From contig CM056744.1 in the NCBI GenBank assembly GCA_029851415.1, positions 104,441,338 through 104,505,337 of the forward strand: DNA of 64,000 nucleotides, in the 5' to 3' direction. This DNA comes from Eretmocerus hayati. Its lineage: Eukaryota > Arthropoda > Insecta > Hymenoptera > Aphelinidae. Of this stretch, positions 1-12,679 are shown one piece after another. The notes below the pieces were generated by a model. The model ran no database searches, was not told the origin of the DNA, and worked only from the letters and a program-made list of their open reading frames with translations. Both the position numbers and the translations under genes were made by a program. Position 1 is the first letter of the stretch. Every line of letters starts with the position of its first letter.

Positions 1-1160
1 TGATAAATACGATATCCGATCATATCGATCGAGTGTCAAAATTAATTACATACATGGTTTGATTCTTCAAGAAGAGCTTGCTTGAATATTATTAAGCCGG
101 TCAACTCACCAAACTCTTGAAGTGAGTCATTTCTGTTAACCGTTGACAAGACAGAGCCAAAGAGTCCAACGCCAACGACGCAATGTATAGCCGAAAGTAT
201 GTCAGCGAAAATTCATTAAAAACTGATTGACACACTTACATACAGTTGTTACTTGTGAATATCATCGTTAATATCACATCAGCCGAATCATTTATTGATT
301 ATTCGATCGCAGGGTCAAGAACACAAGAAAATCATCCATCATGAATATTCACTCTTGGTGATAATGATTCAATGTGAAGTACACAAGGGAACCTTTAGAT
401 TATGCAAATTTCGGGACTGCTCTCGATTCAACATTATCAAAGGCAAATTTTCGAGGCTCGATCAATCTGTGAATTCTATGAAAACCTCATCATCAATCAC
501 CACTGCTCGTCATGGGTACAAATTTCATTTCCAACCCATTAATCCATATTCATCATCAAAAAATCATCAACACCTTTCTTCGGTCTAGCCTACTTTCAAT
601 ACTCTCGTAAAAAATATCCTCAAAATTCATCAATAAAATTCAAATAAATCAATTCAACAATCTAAATGTACATATATAATCATCAGTAATAATCTTTCAC
701 TTGAAACGATCAAAGAAGAAACCCGAAAAGATTCAAAAGAATATCACAAATAGATTGGTGGTAAGACAGTGTGACCAAAAACAAGCCTCCTCATTAGAGC
801 TCTCGGTTCTCATTCTATAATAACTACAGCGTCCAAAGAAAAAGGGGATCATGATTCTCGTCCCCTAAAACTCAGCTAACTCTGTTTCACTCTCTTGTTT
901 GCTGCTTCTTTTTTAGCAAGCCTATGCAATATAAAAGACTATATATATTTGCTGCCCAGTCGAAAATGTAAAACCGGTTTTCTTACCGTGACATTATAAC
1001 GCGTCCGGCTCACGTGCGCAGAAAGAAGACCTCCTGCTCTTGCTTCGATATTATTAGGTAGACACAAGCTATTTTCAGTGGGCCTATTTCTCTCCTCATT
1101 CTCACTCTTACTACGTTATCTTGTTTGTGTGCAGCTTGAGGTGTGTTTTTTACAGGTTGC
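1..1160. other. No gene supported
   Basis: AT-rich sequence with no open frame that looks coding on either strand. The longest frames, about 60-97 codons, have no recognisable motif and no splice context. Nothing else is visible here. Confidence 0.6.
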
Positions 1161-1288
1161 AAATAGTATGATTCATCCGGTCGGGTGAGGCGAATCATCA
1201 CAAAATAAAACCGGACGCAATCGGGATAATTTTCTTATTATAGGATGAGCTTGAGGTATGATTATATGCTGGTATATTGCTTTATAGT

Positions 1289-1720
1289 ACGTTTCGATAG
1301 AAGGGTGGAAAAACTTTTTTCGCATCCGAGTGATGGGTTTCCGGCCTGAGCCGTAGGGGAAGGTCGGAATCATCACGAAGATGCGAAAAATAAGTTTTAC
1401 ACCCGTGTATCAAAATGTAATAATTTTGACAAACTGTGCAAAGAAAGTGGAGAATCAGTGCAGAAAAGTTACTTTCTCGCACAGTGTGTCAAAATTAGTA
1501 CATTTCGATACAAGGGTGGAAAAACTTTTTTTCGCGTCCGAGTGATGATTCCGATCTGAGCCGTATACACTGTGCCTAAAAGTGTACTTTTGACACATTT
1601 TATCGCTTTTAGTCTTGATTGATCAAGAACTATATGGTTGGATACATGGGAGTAAAGCTATTTTTTGCATCCTCGTGTCAATTCCGACCTTCGCCTACGG
1701 CTCAGACCGGACCTCGTATT
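1289..1720. repeat. Dispersed repeat cluster, partly inverted
   Basis: Three related stretches (about 1,289-1,415, 1,500-1,570 and 1,640-1,710) share the words AAGGGTGGAAAAACTT, CGCATCCGAGTGATG and CCTGAGCCGTA. The first forms a foldback: the segment near 1,290-1,325 pairs with 1,380-1,415. Diverged relatives are seen at about 56,940-57,160 and 57,830-57,905, and weaker ones near 16,600 and 23,530-23,640. No protein is encoded. I infer a non-autonomous repeat family. Confidence 0.6.
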
Positions 1721-1829
1721 CTTTTAGGGAAAGTCCCTGTTCAGAACTTTGCAGACGTGACTTTGTTCATCATTATGATCTGTTAACTGCATCATCGCAA
1801 GATAAGACCAGACGAATTGAGAAGAGACT

Positions 1830-4800
1830 TATTTTTGTTGTGGAATGAGCTCAAGTTTTGATTTTTCACGCATGCCCCTAATGAGAGTTTCTATATTATA
1901 AATTTTGCTGGTGTTTTGAGAAGTGCTCGAAATTTGCGAGCTCCGTGTCTCATTGTGTAAGGTGAGTTCTTTTTGTGTGTGTGCGTCGTCGTCACGGTCA
2001 TTGTACGCATCGACGTCATGCAGAAAGAGCAAACGCCTCACGTACTTTTGAGTCATTATTCTTATTGTTCGATTTGCCTGTGAAGCTTCGACATTCGGTG
2101 TTCGAATTGAGATTTGAATGAGTCGTGCTTAAAGAACAGAAAAAAATTAAATGTATATTTTTCTCGAGCTTTTTCTTCATTGTTGATTGAAAGCTATTAT
2201 GCAAAGCTTGATCGATTTATTTCTAGGGATACTTTGTTTGGTCGATGACAAGTCTCGACCAAAATGTAAAGTCGACTTGATTTTTTGGAACAACGTTCGT
2301 AGCCGTTGAACTAGATTCTTTCATCTGAGTAAGAATTTGAGTGGAATGGACATTATTTCATCTGTGTGGTATCAAGTGAGAAGAGAAGATAAACTGTTGT
2401 TGTACCAATTATTTTTTATTTAAATATTTGACGTTGGAGAGGAGGGTGCATGTCGGGGCGTTTACAATACCGTATTTCACATGGATTTTTTTTACTTGCT
2501 ATCTGACGATGCATGGTATCTGCTATTTCTTCAAACTGCATATGAGGAGTGGACTTCAGAATGAAAATTTTCACCAAAAATATTTATTATGATATTGATA
2601 ACGTGAGCTTTGTGCTAGTGTGAGTAATTTGTGTAAAAGGTGCTATCCATGAAAATGAGGTCTGCCGAGGGTGATGGGTCTTTGGTTATTATGAATTTTG
2701 AGAGGATGAATTAGTTTGTAGATGAATCTAACGTCAAAATCCAGATACCCGAAAAATTCGTATAATTTTCCAAAATGCATGAAAAATCAGGTTGTCTAGT
2801 AGAATCCTGGCATGAATTTCCCAATTTTTTCTCCTAATTTTGCGACAAAACTTTAAAAAAAAATACAGATTTCTAGGGGAAAAACTGTGACCTTTTTTCC
2901 AGGTTTGACCAGTCAAAAGTTGTTGACAGGTATTATAAGTTCATTGGACAGCCTGCAGGGTATAAATTCCTGCCTCTCAAGGTCTCCCTGAGATTCAAAA
3001 ATTACCGAAAGCCTTTTTAATCAAATGCCTAATGCCCAGTGGAATACACATTAACTATCTATCAGATATTTCATGACACGATTTTGACATTATTTTGGCA
3101 TCAAGATTGGGCAATTCATAACCTCTTATGATCGAACTATACTCATTCGATGATCATCTCCAATATAGAGGGTGGTGTTAACACGAGTGATACACTTTTG
3201 ATAATTAAATCAGTATGATACCCCGATTTGCCCCAAAATCCCCCACTATCGTTTTGCATATAGTCAGATTTATTACGCCAATTGAACTGACAATTTGCGC
3301 AAAGTATTCTTGGTAAACTCTGCAGTCATCAAATATCAAAAAATTGATGAATATTTCGAATTGTTTGAGGATAATATCAGCTGAAAAGAGTATTATCATT
3401 GGATTACACGACACAATCAAAACGGCAAAGAAAAAAGTCGTCATTGTTTTGTCTTTAGGAAGATGAACTCTTTGTGGCAATTACAGCTCGTTGAAGCGGA
3501 AGTAACATCGTATAGTTTATAGAGAAAAAGCTGATTGGGACAACTCGATAAACGGACAACTCACACCGTTTACCGATAAGTACAATCTTTCTACGACCTT
3601 GGATCGACTCTATTATTGCCGATCAATGAGCTCTTAATTAGGAATAGGTATAGGTATATATATAATACCGTCAACTTGCGAGACTCCAGTCACTAATGAA
3701 ATGAGCACTCGAAATGTGTAATCTAGCGATAAAAGACGAATTGGATAAGAGGAATCGATGAAACCAATTTTCCAAAGACTTTAATTGAGACTAATGGTCT
3801 TTGAAACAAGCGTGACACTCATTCCTTCTGTCTCTGTATCGTTACACATTTTTGTATCTTTCTTCCACTACCCGAATTTTTTTACTCTTCTTTCACGAGA
3901 AAAATGTAAGAATCACGTTACTTTTTCTAGAAAATATTGCACAGGCTGTTGAGAAACCGAAGGACAATTGAGATTCTTGCAGTAGATAGCCTACTCATAA
4001 GATCTAGAAAAAAAGAACGTATAATATCGAGTTACCAGATCTGATGGTCCGGTTACACAGAATTTCACCATCAGATTTTCATCAAGTATCGTCTCTACAA
4101 TCCTAATGGACTCTTTTCTTGTCCCATCATCGAAAAATCCCTTGTTCCACCATAAAATACAAAAAAAATTCACTAAGGTATGAAATGTCATGTCACACGA
4201 CAATGCCATCCTCTCAAGATTTTTTTTTTTTTTTTTTCATGGAGCAATGTAGCAAGTGCCTTATCGCAGCACGTGTGACACCCTGACTGTCACTATTGCA
4301 AAACAAAGTCTTAAATATTTTGTGGTGTGCCAAATGCAACAAAATGAGTGAACAAGGCCTTTCAAAGCATCCCCTTCGAATTGAAAAAAAAAGAAAAAAA
4401 ATTGATAAAAAGAGACGCAGCAGACGACACGAGAAAGAGAAAGTATTGGGAAGATGATGACCATTAGTATTATTGCTGCATCTGAGTGAAATCACTGTAT
4501 CTCGCTTGTGACAAAAAAAAACATCGATTGAAGCTCTTGAGTTGAGGAACAGCCCTAGAGGCATTTTAACTGTAGTTAGGTAAACGTTAAACGCTCAGAA
4601 AAAATCACACGATTATGTCAGCTTATCTCCTTTACACACACGATGCAGGTATTATGATTGATAAAACACAGTAGGTATAAAATAATAAGGTTATGAACCG
4701 CTGAATTTGTGCATAAGGGATTACGCAATCTGATGGGTAAACTGTATACTCTTTCTGTTGTTCTATTGGTTTTTGCATAAAATTCGCGTAAGTATAAAAC

Positions 4801-6524
4801 TACATCACTATGCAGCATATGACCGAAAATAACTTGAGCGCCACCGTACGGATCAGCTGACACATATGCAGTACATACTGTAGTATATATAACATACTTT
4901 CAGCAGGTGAAAAATTCATTATTTAATTTTGAAAAATTATCAAGGTAACGGTAACCCTTATCTCAACCCCAAAAAAATTCGAGGGACAATAATCTTGATA
5001 TAAATTTTCAGGATATAATAAAAAAAAAAAAAAGAATAATAATAATGATAATAATAAACTTACCCAAGAAACCAATCGACGGTATCACGAAGGTATTCGG
5101 GTAGCCTATCCAGTTTTGCTGTTGTAATAGTGCGGGCGCTAATAGGCGCCTGCAAAAGCAAAAGGGCCGACTTTTGTAGTCCGGCCTACTACGTGCCGGT
5201 GGTGGCCCGGGCCCACGCATATATACACAACTTTACGAAAAAAAATAATTATTATGCCTCTTTAATCATCAAAAATTTTTTCACTTATTATCATTGTTCT
5301 TTTATAATTATCTGCCACAGATGATTTCTGTTCTTTAGATATTGTCTTCACAGCTGATTTTTTATATTACACATTAGAATTTTGAATTTTTCATTAGGCC
5401 TAAGTAATCCATTTGGATTTTATTCAATACACAGGCCTGATTAACATAACGATTAAATTGTATTAAAAAAAGAAAAAAAAAGAAAAGACACTTTGTTGAG
5501 TATTTTTACTCGTAGATGATGCACCAGGTGCGACTGATGTTCTATTTTACACAGTCACTTTGTCTTCAACACCTGCTATATACCGGCTGCAATGTTTATA
5601 TGGGTGTTAGTGTGTGGGTGATTTGAGTGTGTCACTGATTGCGTATTCTTGACGAAGGTGGTCAGATATTTATCCAGGTAGACGAACTTTATAAAGACAC
5701 GAGGATGTTGGCTTCAAACAGGTGTAGCAGACGAATAAGTGAAACTGCTGATGCTCAAAAAACAGAATGGACGCCTCTTGTACAGATGGACCGTTCGACT
5801 ATTGCTTCATCTCTTTCGTTTTCATTATTATAGGTACTGTGATGTCTGTCTACCTGTCGATATATAGATATAAATATCTATAAATTTCACTCCTCTCTCT
5901 TTCTAACACATTATACATCACACACTATGAAACTCTTTTGTTGCTCTCTCAAACCGTTTGCTCACTATAAATATATATCACATAACATCACATCACATCA
6001 CTCTTGGTGTATATGAGACACAAATGTTTCACTTTAGCACTGAATCACTAAACTTGGTTTGGTTTCGAGAGGGGTGGGTAGCTCTTTGGGATGAATTTTA
6101 ACCCCCTTGGATGTAGCTTTATAGTAGCTATTGTTAGGGGAGAGAAACTGCCCAATGATATGAGAGAATATATATTTTACACACAAACGATTAGAATATC
6201 GTCTGGTCTCGTTTCGTCGCCAAGCGCAGTGCATGCGCGCGGCGCACGCATCGTGCACAACATATCCATCCACGAAAACAAATCGATTCGAGCGCCGCTA
6301 TGCTACATATACTATATACATATATATATTTCGATATCAGCTGCTATACTCTGTCGGTAATTCTGAATTAAAGATTCCTATGTTGCCGACTGTAGATTGC
6401 AAAGGTTTTTGTTGATACTTTTGATGGTATAGGATGAAATCTACCTTGTTAATTATGATAAAATGGTGTTGTCCAGGGAAGAGGGGGGGGGGATTGATCT
6501 AAATATTCGATTAATTTCAAACTA
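1830..6524. other. No gene supported; low-complexity tracts
   Basis: No coding sequence is recognisable. The 116-codon minus-strand frame at 4,214-4,564 is built on a poly-T/poly-A background (an 18-T run at 4,220-4,237) and is rejected. Short AT-repeats and CACAT repeats occur near 3,650, 5,860 and 5,980. A G-run lies at about 6,483-6,492. Confidence 0.55.
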
Positions 6525-8753
6525 TACTGCCGGTCAAAAGTTTCAGGACACTCGAAATTTGTTTTTACAATTTTGTAAATGGAACTACTAGTCTGTACTT
6601 GATCAAAAAGTACCCTATGTAAAAATGGGGACACTGTGATTACATGTGAACACAGTGTCCAAGAACACGAACACCTGTGAAACGATTCAAAAATATTTTT
6701 CAATTCTGGAAAATTATTATGGTTCAATTTCCTGGGTATGTAGCATCAATAACTCACGGTATTAATTTCTTATTACTCGAAAAATCCCTCGAAGTCAATC
6801 CAGTATAAATATAAAATTGAATCCATCCTTCTGTTGGGAAACAACATCATTATCTTCAAGACTGAAAGGGTATTTGACAGATTGGTGACGAGTGTACAAT
6901 TTCTTATTCCTTGACATATTAGATTTTAGGTATGCATATTCGTCACTTTTTGAAGTAAATCTGTACCTGTTCTGAACTAGGAAATCAGATTGACCGTTGA
7001 TTCTCACTTTTTTTTTCTAAAATCATCAAGACTCGACCATTTTCAAATTTTGGGTCACTTTCGTGGAATATTTCTAGCCTCTGAGTAGAATAGGATCGTT
7101 GACCAACTCTTGTTATATTTCGAAATGAATATTATTTATGTTGAGAAATATTACATTTCAAATATGCAAATTCGTCACCCATCTGTCAAATACCCCTTTA
7201 AACTTTAAAGATAATGATATTTTTTCTGATAGAAAAACGGTTTGAATTTTGTATTTTTCTCTTTGAGTATTAGATTGACTCAAAGGTGTTTTTCGAGTGA
7301 AGTAAGATGAATTCCTTAATTCTTGAACCTTGAGTTATTGATCCTATATCCCCAGGCAATTGAACCATAACAAATTCCCAGAATTGAAAAAAAATTTTCA
7401 AATCGTTCCACAGGTGTTCACATGTGATCATGCATAGTGTCCCTATATTTACATGGGGAATATGATCGTTGACCAACTTTTGTTATCTTTCGAAATGAAT
7501 ATAATTTACTATGAGAAATACTACATTCTAAATATGCAGATTCGTCACTAATCTGTCGAGTATCCCTTTGTGAATCTTGAAGATGATGATATTAATTCCA
7601 ATAAAAGAATGGATTCAGTTTTGTATTTTCTCTTAGAATACTAGATTGACTTCGGGGGATTTTTCGAGTGATGTAAAATCGATACTGTGAATTATTGATG
7701 TTATATCCTCAGGAAATTAGATCACAATAACTTCCTAGATTTAAAATTTTTTTCAAATCGTTTCACAAGTGTTCACATGTGATCACAGTGTTCCCATTTT
7801 ACTTATCAGGGCTCATTTTGGAGGTCTTTTTACGTACTTCAAGATGGCATTATTCACTTTCATCAGTACGAACCTAGATTTTCCCGATTTGAGCTTGAAA
7901 AAGTGCCAATTTCGATAATTTTCGGAAGAATCTTCTGGTATAGCTCAAAGGTACAGGAATATTTTGGAATATATCTTGAAAGAATTGAAAGTACAAGTCT
8001 AGAGCTTTAAGATACATTTTCCAACATCCTTCCACGTTGTACTCCTACTCCGAGCTATGACATATTCTCTGAGGAAAGTTTTTCCGAAAAAAGTAGCAGC
8101 CTTATTAGAATATGACGAAGAAATTCATTTTTATTGCTTCCTACGGAGGAAATGCCACTTTGAGACATCTTTGCTGCGCAAGAACGGTTCGAGAAGGCAT
8201 TACTTCCGTTTTCAGTGATAAAATATTTTATAAACCTCGTGCGGAAAAGCGTCTTTTCCACAACTTGGTATATAATATACTACTTGGGACATGTTCGAGA
8301 CGCTTCTCGTTCTCTTGATCCTGATATAGAAGACTAGTCTGATAGAACAGTCTGATAGACAGAAAATCTATCTTCACAGAAAATGTCATAACTTGGAGTA
8401 GAAGTAATACGTAGAAGGATGGTGAAAAACGGATTTTGAAGCTCTAAACTCGTGCTTTCAAACTCTCTCAGATCCATTTCAGGATATTACTGTACCTTTG
8501 AGCTACCGGCGAGGCTACTGGAGTCAGGAGATTCTTCCAAAAACCTTCGAAATTGGCACTTTTTCAAGCTCGAAATGGGAATATCCAGATTTTTACTGAT
8601 AAAAATGAATAACGCCGTCTCGAAGTCCGTGAAAAGACCTTCAAAATGAGCCCTCAAAAAAGTCCTTTTCGGTCAAGTAGAGGTTACTACTAGTTCCAAT
8701 CACAAAATTGGAAAAGAAAATTTTGCGTGTCCTGAAACTTTTGACCGGTACTG
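6525..8753. mobile_element. 2.2-kb foldback element, Tc1/mariner-type ends, TA duplication
   Basis: The ends are inverted copies of each other: the left reads TACTGCCGGTCAAAAGTTTC and the right, reversed, CAGTACCGGTCAAAAG then TTTCAGGACAC. The dinucleotide TA flanks both ends (6,523-6,524 and 8,754-8,755), as expected of Tc1/mariner-class insertion. A long inner inverted pair (about 7,800-8,090 against 8,340-8,660) makes the right half a foldback. No transposase frame is visible, so the copy is non-autonomous. Superfamily assignment rests on the end sequence and TA alone. Confidence 0.75.
6600..7800. repeat. Three diverged copies of a ~370-bp unit, one inverted
   Basis: Inside the foldback element, direct copies start at about 7,094 and 7,464 (period about 370). 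Both begin GATCGTTGACCAACT and carry ATTCGTCAC plus CATGTGATCA words. A third copy lies upstream at about 6,600-7,000 in opposite orientation. No coding content is seen. Confidence 0.65.
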
Positions 8754-9185
8754 TATGCATTTTCCCGGGATTGGTAATATTCTCCCACGAAAAGTTACAC
8801 ATTATTGCTTGTGGTAGACGAAGATTAACGTCGTTTCGTGAAGGGGATGTCAAGGTCTGATCCCTCAGTATTGACATACTTTTCGGGATTATTCGATGAA
8901 TTTTTGACATATCGCAAATATCGAAGTGATTGCCGGTTATAAACGTTACAAGGAATCGGCGATGACATTAGTATCCGTGAAATCTTAAAAATTCATCGAT
9001 TAATATCTAGAAAGTTGACAATGCCAATTTCCGTTGTCCTTACTTTTTATCGCCCTCGGTACATTAGACCCAGAGACTATAACACATTAGTCTTATCAGC
9101 CCCGATAAGACCAATTTGTTAGTCTTCGTCGTGCCGTTAAGAAGAAAGTGTTCGATCGAAGGGTTTAGTTTTCGTGCCCTAGGAC

Positions 9186-9230
9186 CTCATCGATCTTGAA
9201 GGACGGATACCGTCCTTCAGGATCGATGAG
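9186..9230. repeat. Short near-perfect hairpin
   Basis: CTCATCGATCTTGAAGGACG at 9,186-9,205 pairs with the reverse complement of 9,211-9,230 with one mismatch in 20, leaving a loop of about 5 nt. A partial copy of one arm (GTCGATCTTGAAGGACAG) occurs at about 29,051-29,068. Function unknown. Confidence 0.7.
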
Positions 9231-9520
9231 ACCAAATAATCAACTCATATATGAATAAGAATTGTTCCCACTCACAAACATCTATGAATAATGCTCAAAG
9301 TCGTGATGAGGTGATAACGAGAGGTTATGCGCTATTGTCCGTCGCTGATAACAATCAGTGTATATGCACTGATAAAATCAGCATAAATTGCTCCCGGTTT
9401 GCTGGCATGATCAGTGCATATATACACTGGAGTTCAGTGAGCTCTCACTGATTCCGGCGGAGAGAGTACATTGAATCTAGTAACGCATGCGCTTGTATAA
9501 TGTTTCAAACAGCTGAGAAC

Positions 9521-9645
9521 CAGCGTTGGGCAAAACCCACTGGAAAGCAACACAACAACTACATTCAGACTGGATTTTTACATGCATTTTTTCGATCTGA
9601 ACATTAAGCTGTCATGTTGCTTTCCAGAGAGTTTGCCCAACGCTG
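9521..9645. mobile_element. hAT-type MITE, 125 bp, with 8-bp target duplication
   Basis: The terminal inverted repeats are about 31 bp and begin CAGCGTTGGGCAAA on each side. The direct duplication CTGAGAAC lies immediately outside at 9,513-9,520 and 9,646-9,653. An 8-bp duplication with CAGNGTTGG-type ends is characteristic of the hAT superfamily. The interior is only about 60 bp and codes for nothing. Confidence 0.88.
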
Positions 9646-9732
9646 CTGAGAACGCAAGACTCCGGGAATGATCAAAATTGATTTATTTGCATGGTGGTGG
9701 GTATTCTGTAAGTGTACCAAAGTTGCTCCATC

Positions 9733-9905
9733 GGGGTCTAACTTTGGTACACTTCTCCAAAGGCTAATAGCTCCGGCTTAAACTCATCAATTTGAGCTTT
9801 GTAGCCCGTCAATCGAAAGCTGAAACTGTAAGCTTGAGATTGACCGCTAATAGAAATGGATTTTGTCAATGTATGTTCAGATGCCGAGGCAAAGAAAATA
9901 AAAAG
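9733..9905 (+). repeat. Dispersed repeat copy 1 (CTTTGGTACACTTC family)
   Basis: This copy shares a long colinear stretch with 14,806-14,985, 17,205-17,365 and, more briefly, 49,437-49,515. Shared words include TAACTTTGGTACACTTCT, ATAGCTCCGGCTTA, GTCAATCGAAAGCTGA and the ending AAAATAAAAAGTA. No coding frame. The family is probably part of a larger non-autonomous element. Confidence 0.7.
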
Positions 9906-9984
9906 TAACGAAACTATCCATATTGACAGTCAAATGATGCTTCAGGCAAATGAAAAAAACAGAACACATAGATGTACTACACAA

Positions 9985-9990
9985 TTTATT
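9985..9990 (-). promoter_or_regulatory. Poly(A) signal AATAAA for the minus-strand gene
   Basis: AATAAA on the minus strand sits 11-16 nt after the TAA stop codon at 10,002-10,004. This would give an unusually short 3' untranslated region. It is the only such signal close to the stop. Confidence 0.5.
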
Positions 9991-10001
9991 TGACAACTTT
10001 T

Positions 10002-11219
10002 TTATACATCGTTACTTGGAAAACATTCACTATAAAAGTTTGCAAATGTCATAACATACCTTGTTTCTTCACACTTTAAATAAATACAAACTTTTTCACC
10101 GTAATCAACAATCTCTGTCTCAATTTCCAAATACCTCGATTGATCGCAAAAAAAATCTAACTGCTTATAAGTTTTTCTAACGATATCACCTTGACTATCA
10201 ACTTTCAAAATAGTAAAATCTCTGCATCCTTTAGTCACAATAGCATGACAATAATTAATCATCAATCTAAAACCACCCGAAGCTGAATTTGCAACTGCTA
10301 CATTTGCAACATTTGCATGTGTAGTTTCAGAATGATTCATAATTTTGTCAAGTTTCAAATCGTATTGAGAACAATCAATATTGTAAACCCGATCACCTGA
10401 TGTCGAGCAAAATGTAAAAAAATTATATTGATTCGATAGTGAGCGTAAATTACTCGGATGCCATACATTTTGTGGAAATACGGACAAAACTTTTTCATTA
10501 TTCAGCTCATTGACATAGATAACCTTTTTATCATTTGAATTTCCCTGAATTAAACTTACAGCAAAGTATCCCTTTTGAAGAGATTCGTATTCCGCTGGTA
10601 AAGCAAAAAATTTATCTCCGTGTATTGAAAAATTTTCAATTACATCTTCTAGATCTCCCAAGTTATTATGCGTAATTTTGCAGATTTTAATATCACCGCA
10701 ATCGGGATGATTTTCCAGTACTACATCTACTTTGTTGCCATAAATTATCAATCCCTTGAATTGAATTTCATAATTTATATCTTCAAGATTGCTCATAACT
10801 GTCTTGCAAGATGAAATTTGGACAACACAAATTCGTAAATATTTTGTGGAGTTTTGGTCGTCGTACTTGATATTTTCAGTTACTAATATTAGAGCACTAT
10901 CCGAATCCAAAGGACTAAACCAATCAATATCAAATTTTCTCTCAAAATATTTTGTTGATAAGATTTTTTGAAAATCTATAGGACAGACTATCTTCGATGA
11001 TTCTTCAACCAAATGCAAATCAAGTTTGCCTGACGAGATGAAATTGTCTTCCTTGACGATAAAGAGAAATCCTTTTCCTTGTCGGCTCATATTATTTGGT
11101 ACAATTATTTCTTGTTCATCTTGAATGGGATACGAGTAATGAAACGTCTCATCACTTTTGATATCAGTGAATTGTAAAAAGATGAAATATGTTCTTATCA
11201 TGGAACTCAACAACCGCAT
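10002..11219 (-). pseudogene. Unrecognised secreted-type protein, main ORF (405 codons), probably frameshifted
   Basis: This is the longest single open frame in the window and is uninterrupted for 405 codons. The composition is mixed and protein-like, with spaced cysteines and strand-rich hydrophobic segments, and no transmembrane run. I do not recognise a named domain; a beta-rich or propeller-like fold is possible. The ATG at 11,219 is probably not the true start. A second minus-strand frame runs in from upstream through 11,220 and closes at 11,164-11,166, as if one base had been gained between about 11,164 and 11,219. Upstream exon sequence with a consensus intron is described separately. 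I recall loosely similar uncharacterised secreted families in braconid wasps, but cannot verify this. Alternative: an intact gene with a sequencing error. Confidence 0.6.
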
Positions 11220-11498
11220 TTTGATGATTATAGTTCAAGTTTCCTTTCTCCGTCTCAACGAGTTCTATTGGAACAAATGATGATTTGGCAACTTGAATCA
11301 AGTATCCTGAAATGCCAAAAAAATATTTAATCTCGTCATCATCCTTATGAAATATGAAAAAAAAAAATTCATTATACCATCAATCAAAATATCACATTCG
11401 ACATTCAACTCATTAAGGGAATTCAGATGATGAAAACACGACAAGAAACTTTCAAAAAATTGCACAAACAGAATACACTTTATTATAGAAATTTTTGT
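11164..11498 (-). pseudogene. 5' part of the same gene: signal-peptide-like exon, 71-bp intron, exon 2
   Basis: On the minus strand, an open stretch from 11,498 to 11,378 encodes a hydrophobic run (IIKCILFVQFF) followed by a polar region ending VECDILID. A GT donor at 11,377-11,376 and a TTTGGCATTTCAG acceptor ending at 11,307 bound a 71-bp intron. Splicing creates a glycine codon and continues as YLIQVAKSSFVPIELVETE until TGA at 11,166-11,164. The following residues match the start of the 405-codon frame only after a +1 shift. No ATG precedes the hydrophobic run; the codon where a start would sit reads ACA (11,498-11,496), after an in-frame TAG. I infer loss of the start and one frameshift, or else an unfound first exon. 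Confidence 0.55.
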
Positions 11499-11499
11499 C

Positions 11500-12212
11500 T
11501 ATTTCTTTGTAGTCAAATATCAAGAAAACTCCGATTTCTTGTCCTAGCACTCCACTCAGAATTGTAGGTTGATCATATTATTGTATCTCGAATTTTCAAC
11601 TTTGGTTCAAGAGTAAAGCCATAGGTATCTGCGGGAACGAAGTAGAAATAGACAATTCCAAAAAAAAAAAAAAAAAATCATCGATAAGGAAGAATGAGAC
11701 ATGGAGAAAGATTTTTTTACCCACGAGTAGAAATAAACAATTCTAAAAGATCGATTCAACCGAAATTTGTTCAATACTTGGAAGATTCTTTGTACAAAAA
11801 TAAAAGATACTTGCGGTTAAAGTTTCAGCAAAGTTTTAAACTCTTGCGGGTCCGTGGAAGTTTGCTTAACGATCAGGAATTTAAGTGTCGAGATTGTTGA
11901 CATAATCTAGTTTCAATTTGTAGCTGGCAGACTTATCTCAAAAATATCTAGCTGCAAAATTTGAATTGATTATTTCAATCAAAGAATAAATTTCATCCTT
12001 TCCTTGTCGATGGCTTGGATTTTGTCTGAAAATCACATAATTGATTTTTGCAACCTTTATTATGAGAAAAAATTGTACTGGAAATCCAGTGAGATCGATT
12101 TTGTACTTTACAAATGATGCAAACATGTGCAAATTTTTGTTCACTCAGCTCCGCTAGAATTACTGAAATCAATGTATCTTTCCGATACCTTGCAGTACCC
12201 ATCTAGAACATA
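11500..12212. other. No gene supported
   Basis: A poly-A tract lies at about 11,660-11,676. Short frames near 11,694-11,900 and 11,938-12,202 have no motif. Nothing else is visible. Confidence 0.5.
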
Positions 12213-12670
12213 AGATTCCATGAACATTTATGATCATGGAATCCGTGGACTCCATGGTCATATATGATCATAAATAAAATCGGTTTCGAAATTGGTTCTT
12301 TTCATTACGGAAACGTGTGATATACCAATTTACAACATCAGTACTTCACGGTGATGATCGAATATTACTCAGAAAATTTTTTCCCGAAGTCATTTTCAAG
12401 TTTTGAATATATGAAGTACTGAAGAGAAAAAATTCACATCAAATATCATTTTTCGTCGAAAATGTCAGTTTTTGGGAACTCGAGACCGACTCCTGGAAAG
12501 ATTTTTTTCAGTGGTATATGATCAGTATCGTGACGTATTGATATTAGATTAGGTTTGAATCAATATATCGCAACTTTTTGGAATAAAAATAAAATGTTTA
12601 GAGCGGTTTTACGTATGATCATATATGACCATGGAATCCGAGGATTCCATGATCATATATGTTCATGGAA
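12213..12670. repeat. Inverted-repeat pair of palindromic 60-mers
   Basis: About 60 bp at 12,213-12,272 recur inverted at 12,612-12,670. Each arm contains internally palindromic words such as ATGATCATATATGACCATGG and CATGGAATCC. The ATGATCATATATGAACATG core also forms the end region of the MITE at 42,460-42,880, so the two are probably related. About 340 bp lie between the arms, without a gene. Confidence 0.7.
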
Positions 12671-12679
12671 ACGTATGTT

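Noticed and set aside
295..588. 97-codon + frame near the left edge
   Set aside because: No ATG-initiated coding evidence, motif or splice context.
4214..4564. 116-codon minus-strand frame
   Set aside because: Low-complexity, driven by poly-A/poly-T runs; no motif.
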